A stretch of 44,897 nucleotides of DNA from Mycobacterium sp. E2479. GTDB lineage: Bacteria; Actinomycetota; Actinomycetes; Mycobacteriales; Mycobacteriaceae. The first letter of the stretch is position 1; every line of letters starts with the position of its first letter. Shown one piece after another: positions 42,052-44,897 of the stretch. The stretch is from positions 1 through 44,897 of the forward strand of contig NZ_LZJR01000091.1 in the NCBI RefSeq assembly GCF_001667925.1. Direction: 5' to 3'. The notes beneath the pieces were generated by a model that was given only the letters and a program-made list of their open reading frames with translations, ran no database searches and was not told the origin of the DNA. The position numbers and the translations under genes were made by a program.

Positions 42052-43878
42052 TTGAGCCACTACATCGCTAACGTCCGTGATATCGAGTTCAACCTCTTCG
42101 AGGTGCTCGGTGTCGGCGCCGTCCTGGGCACCGGCGGCTACAGCGACCTCGACGAGGACACGGTCCGTACCATTTTGGCCGAAGCCGCGCGCCTTGCCGA
42201 AGGCCCGGTAGCCGAATCCTTCGCCTTCGCCGACCGCAATCCGCCGGTATTCGACCCGGCCGAGCACAAAATCACCGTGCCCGACGAGCTGGTCAAGACG
42301 GTGGCAGCGCTCAAGGAGGCCGGCTGGTGGCGGCTGGGCCTGGCCGAAGAGATCGGCGGCATGGCCGTCCCGCCCCCGCTAGCGTGGGCGGTCAACGAAA
42401 TGCTGATCTGCGCCAACCCTTCAGCGAATTTCTTCAATCTGGGCCCGGTCATGTCTAACGCGTTGTACGTCGAGGGCAGCGAGCAGCAGCGGCAATGGGC
42501 CGCTCATGGCGTGGAGCGGGGCTGGGCGGCCACCATGGTGCTCACCGAACCCGACGCGGGCTCCGATGTCGGCGCCGGCCGCGCCAAGGCCATCGAACAA
42601 CCCGACGGCACATGGCACATCGAGGGCGTCAAGCGCTTCATCTCGGGGGGCGACGTGGGTGATACCGCCGAGAACATCTTCCACCTGGTGCTCGCCCGTC
42701 CCGAGGGCGCCGGACCGGGCACCAAAGGCCTGAGCCTGTTCTACGTGCCCAACTTCCTGTTCGATCCGGACACCTTCGAACTCGGCCCCCGCAACGGGGT
42801 TTACGTGACGGGCGTGGAACACAAGATGGGCATCAAGTCCTCCCCCACCTGCGAATTGACTTTCGGCGCAACGGATGTGCCCGCCGTCGGTTACCTCGTC
42901 GGCGACGTGCACCGCGGCATCTCGCAGATGTTCACCATAATCGAGCACGCGCGCATGACGATCGGTGTCAAAGCGACCGGCACCCTGTCCACGGGTTACC
43001 TGAACGCACTGGCCTTCGCTAAGGAGCGCGTACAGGGCGCGGACATGACGCAGATGTCCGACAAGACCGCGCCGCGGGTCACCATCATCCATCACCCCGA
43101 CGTGCGCCGCAGCCTGATGACCCAGAAGGCGTACGCCGAGGGCCTGCGGGCGCTCTACATGTACGCCGCGGCTCATCAGGATGACGTGGTTGCGCAACGG
43201 GTTTCGGGTGCCGATCACGACATGGCGCACCGGGTCGACGATCTGCTGCTGCCGATCGTCAAGGGGGTGAGCTCGGAGCGGGCCTACGAGGTGCTGACCG
43301 AGTCGCTGCAAACACTGGGCGGTTCGGGTTTCCTGACCGACTATCCGCTCGAGCAGTACATCCGCGATTCCAAGATTGATTCGCTCTACGAGGGCACCAC
43401 CGCCATCCAGGCGCTCGACTTCTTCTTCCGCAAGATCGTGCGCGACCGGGGTGAGGCCCTGCAGTTCTTGACGACTCAGATCACGGCGACCATCGACAAA
43501 TGCGACGAGGCGCTCAAGCCGATCGCCCAGCTGGTGCAGACCGCGTACGACGACGTGACGGCGATGACGGGTGCGTTGACCGGCTACCTGATGTCCGCGG
43601 CGCAGCAACCAGGCGAGATTTACAAGGTGGGCCTGGCATCGGTCCGCTTTCTGCTCGCGGTCGGCGATCTGCTGATCGGTTGGCGACTTTTGGCGCAGGC
43701 CGACGTCGCCACCCGCGCGCTGGCTGACGGCGCCGGGCGTGACGAAGCGTTCTACCGGGGCAAGATCGCGACCGCCGGGTTCTTCGCCAAGAACATGCTG
43801 CCGCAGCTGACCTCGTTGCGCGGCGTCATCGAGGCCATCGACGACGAAATCATGAACCTGGCCGAAGAGGCGTTCTGA
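42052..43878 (+). CDS. fadE15: Acyl-CoA dehydrogenase FadE15
   Basis: FAD-dependent acyl-CoA dehydrogenase of 608 aa, the long form with an additional C-terminal helical domain; ortholog of Rv1467c. It carries out the first oxidation of beta-oxidation on an unidentified acyl-CoA. Visible are the [15 protein letters not shown] and KRFISGGD flavin-binding segments, [13 protein letters not shown], and [36 protein letters not shown]. The Glu in LYEGTT is the expected catalytic base. Start TTG 42052 ([19 protein letters not shown]) is preceded by GAGGGA and is where similarity to the family begins. It is divergent from the thioredoxin gene and followed by a lipoprotein gene on the same strand. Confidence 0.95.
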   Translation: MSHYIANVRDIEFNLFEVLGVGAVLGTGGYSDLDEDTVRTILAEAARLAEGPVAESFAFADRNPPVFDPAEHKITVPDELVKTVAALKEAGWWRLGLAEEIGGMAVPPPLAWAVNEMLICANPSANFFNLGPVMSNALYVEGSEQQRQWAAHGVERGWAATMVLTEPDAGSDVGAGRAKAIEQPDGTWHIEGVKRFISGGDVGDTAENIFHLVLARPEGAGPGTKGLSLFYVPNFLFDPDTFELGPRNGVYVTGVEHKMGIKSSPTCELTFGATDVPAVGYLVGDVHRGISQMFTIIEHARMTIGVKATGTLSTGYLNALAFAKERVQGADMTQMSDKTAPRVTIIHHPDVRRSLMTQKAYAEGLRALYMYAAAHQDDVVAQRVSGADHDMAHRVDDLLLPIVKGVSSERAYEVLTESLQTLGGSGFLTDYPLEQYIRDSKIDSLYEGTTAIQALDFFFRKIVRDRGEALQFLTTQITATIDKCDEALKPIAQLVQTAYDDVTAMTGALTGYLMSAAQQPGEIYKVGLASVRFLLAVGDLLIGWRLLAQADVATRALADGAGRDEAFYRGKIATAGFFAKNMLPQLTSLRGVIEAIDDEIMNLAEEAF

Positions 43879-43886
43879 GGGCCACA

Positions 43887-43911
43887 GGTTAGGCACAGGT
43901 TAAACGGGTAA
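43887..43911 (+). promoter_or_regulatory. Possible SigF-type promoter before the lipoprotein gene
   Basis: GGTTA (43887-43891) and GGGTAA (43906-43911) resemble the SigF pattern GGWWT-N16-17-GGGTAY, but the spacer is only 14 nt and each box has a mismatch. CACAGGTTA also occurs twice at an 11-bp period (43883-43891 and 43894-43902). The lipoprotein ATG is 41 nt downstream. Confidence 0.3.
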
Positions 43912-43952
43912 ACCATTGCGTTGGCTTTAAACCGACGAATGGAGAAACGTTG

Positions 43953-44741
43953 ATGTCTGCCAGCTGCCAAGTTCCCCGGCTCGCGCGGCTAGCGGTGTGC
44001 GCCGTCGCGGGAGCCACCGCATTGTCCCTGACCGCATGCGGCTCTTCGAACAATTCCACCTCAACCTCCACATCCACCTCAACCTCGACGTCCACGGTTA
44101 CGCCGACCACCACGTCGGCCACCCCTAACGCCGAAGCACGCGTCAGCGGTCTGATCGCCTCGGTGGCGGGCAACTCCATTCAGGTCACCAAGGAAGACAA
44201 CGCAACCGCGTCGGTCAACTTCACCTCGACCACCAAGATCACCGAGGCCGTGCCGGCCGGGCTGCCGGACGTCACCCCGGGCAGCTGCGTCAGCGTGAAG
44301 CCGACCGAGGGATCGGCACCCGGGCAGGTGGTCACCGCCGCGTCGGTGAAGATCAGCGAGTCCGTCAACGGTGCGTGCCCCAAACCGCCGCAGTCGGCAC
44401 CCGGCGGTTCGACCACTACGCCGCCGTCCCTCCCGCCGTCGCAGGCGCCCGCGAAGCCGGCCTGGGTCCGGGGCTCGGTGGCGTCGGTGTCCGGTAACAC
44501 CATCAATCTGACCAACACCGATCCCAGCGGCAACACCAAGCAAACGACCGTGACGGTCGATGACAAGACCAAATACAGCAAGCAGTCGTCGGCCAACACC
44601 GACGCGATCACGCCGGGCAAATGCCTGCTCGCGCGCGGAACTCAGGACAACAGCGGCGCGCTGCAGGCCACGAGCATCAAGCTACGACAGGCCGTTGACG
44701 GCAAATGCGGTAAGCCCAAGCAGCCCGGCCAGGGCGGCTGA
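43953..44741 (+). CDS. Lipoprotein with two DUF5666-like repeats
   Basis: Exported lipoprotein of 262 aa. The signal peptide ends in a lipobox LTAC29 (ALSLTACGSS), so the mature protein is lipid-anchored at Cys29. A Ser-Thr dipeptide tract and Thr-rich linker follow (34-56). Two homologous beta-rich repeats come next: the first reads RVSGLIASVAGNSIQVT to SVNGACPKP, the second WVRGSVASVSGNTINLT to AVDGKCGKP. Each has the G-x-V/I-x-S-V-x-GN-x-I pattern of DUF5666 domains, a PG-x-C central motif and a C-terminal Cys, so each repeat probably holds one disulfide. A Pro-rich hinge separates them. Start ATG 43953 has GGAG 9-10 nt upstream. Function unknown. Confidence 0.9.
   Translation: MSASCQVPRLARLAVCAVAGATALSLTACGSSNNSTSTSTSTSTSTSTVTPTTTSATPNAEARVSGLIASVAGNSIQVTKEDNATASVNFTSTTKITEAVPAGLPDVTPGSCVSVKPTEGSAPGQVVTAASVKISESVNGACPKPPQSAPGGSTTTPPSLPPSQAPAKPAWVRGSVASVSGNTINLTNTDPSGNTKQTTVTVDDKTKYSKQSSANTDAITPGKCLLARGTQDNSGALQATSIKLRQAVDGKCGKPKQPGQGG
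44055..44096 (+). repeat. Ser-Thr dipeptide-coding repeat tract
   Basis: Seven consecutive Ser-Thr codon pairs (TCN ACN) directly after the lipobox region of the lipoprotein. The codons vary (TCC, TCA, TCG with ACC, ACA, ACG), which argues for selection on the protein sequence as well as repeat expansion. Such tracts are frequent sites of mycobacterial O-mannosylation. Confidence 0.8.
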
Positions 44742-44839
44742 CCCGGCTCGGGCCGACTGAAATTGCCGCCCCGCCGGGGAGCGGCGTGAAACCGCACCGG
44801 CGGGGATGATTGCCGATGGCGGCGAACGTGTGATCGGAG

Positions 44840-44897
44840 ATGAGATCTGTGCCTGCCTTATCGTTGAAAACCCGGCGGACGCAGATCGCGCTCGGCG
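44840..44897 (+). CDS. Possible 5' end of an unidentified gene
   Basis: The last bases contain an open frame from ATG 44840 (MRSVPALSLKTRRTQIAL...) or the in-frame GTG 44849, the latter preceded by GGAGATGAG at good spacing. Fewer than 20 residues are visible, so neither family nor reality can be established. Confidence 0.3.
   Translation, partial: MRSVPALSLKTRRTQIALG

Overview
The window comes from the chromosome of a Mycobacterium, most likely a slow-growing non-tuberculous species. It has high GC and GTG/TTG starts. It also has an uninterrupted run of genes that I recognise, from memory, as the M. tuberculosis H37Rv segment Rv1467c to Rv1497 in reverse orientation. No rRNA, tRNA, CRISPR array, insertion sequence or phage gene was found.

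Left end (1-13.2 kb) is the accessory part. A very large non-ribosomal peptide synthetase gene runs off the left edge on the minus strand, with visible domains C-A-T-E-C. Across a 0.9 kb divergent intergenic region lie one MmpS gene and two tandem MmpL genes on the plus strand. This set, with a first module that epimerises an aromatic-type residue, fits a glycopeptidolipid (GPL)-type lipopeptide locus: the synthetase would build the peptide core and the MmpS/MmpL proteins would export the lipid. Its third codon positions look less GC-rich than the flanking core genes. It sits directly beside lipL, where M. tuberculosis carries other genes.

Middle (13.2-34.2 kb) is conserved core. It holds lipL, meaB and mutB-mutA (methylmalonyl-CoA mutase and its chaperone; the mazEF4 pair found here in M. 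tuberculosis is absent). Next come a TVP38/VTT membrane protein, a Ddn-like F420 enzyme, a DoxX/SPFH/NfeD membrane operon and a conserved hypothetical gene. They are followed by the fabG1(mabA)-inhA-hemH operon with a recognisable promoter, and a polytopic membrane protein. Last is the ripA-ripB-moxR1-DUF58-VWA block for peptidoglycan remodelling and its AAA+ chaperone system.

Right end (34.3-44.9 kb) holds a small membrane protein (Rv1476-like) divergent from aconitase acn, with the TetR regulator acnR downstream. A 16-bp sequence matching the published AcnR operator lies in the acn promoter region. Next come a small HTH protein, an ABC-F ATPase, echA12 and a thioredoxin on the minus strand. 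On the plus strand are the acyl-CoA dehydrogenase fadE15 and a lipoprotein with two DUF5666-like repeats.

I found no wholly new system. The items most worth following up are the GPL-type locus (its substrate, its extended MmpS and the paired MmpL coiled-coil domains), the regulatory sites (AcnR, MtrA-like, mabA promoter) and the terminator-flanked small HTH gene.
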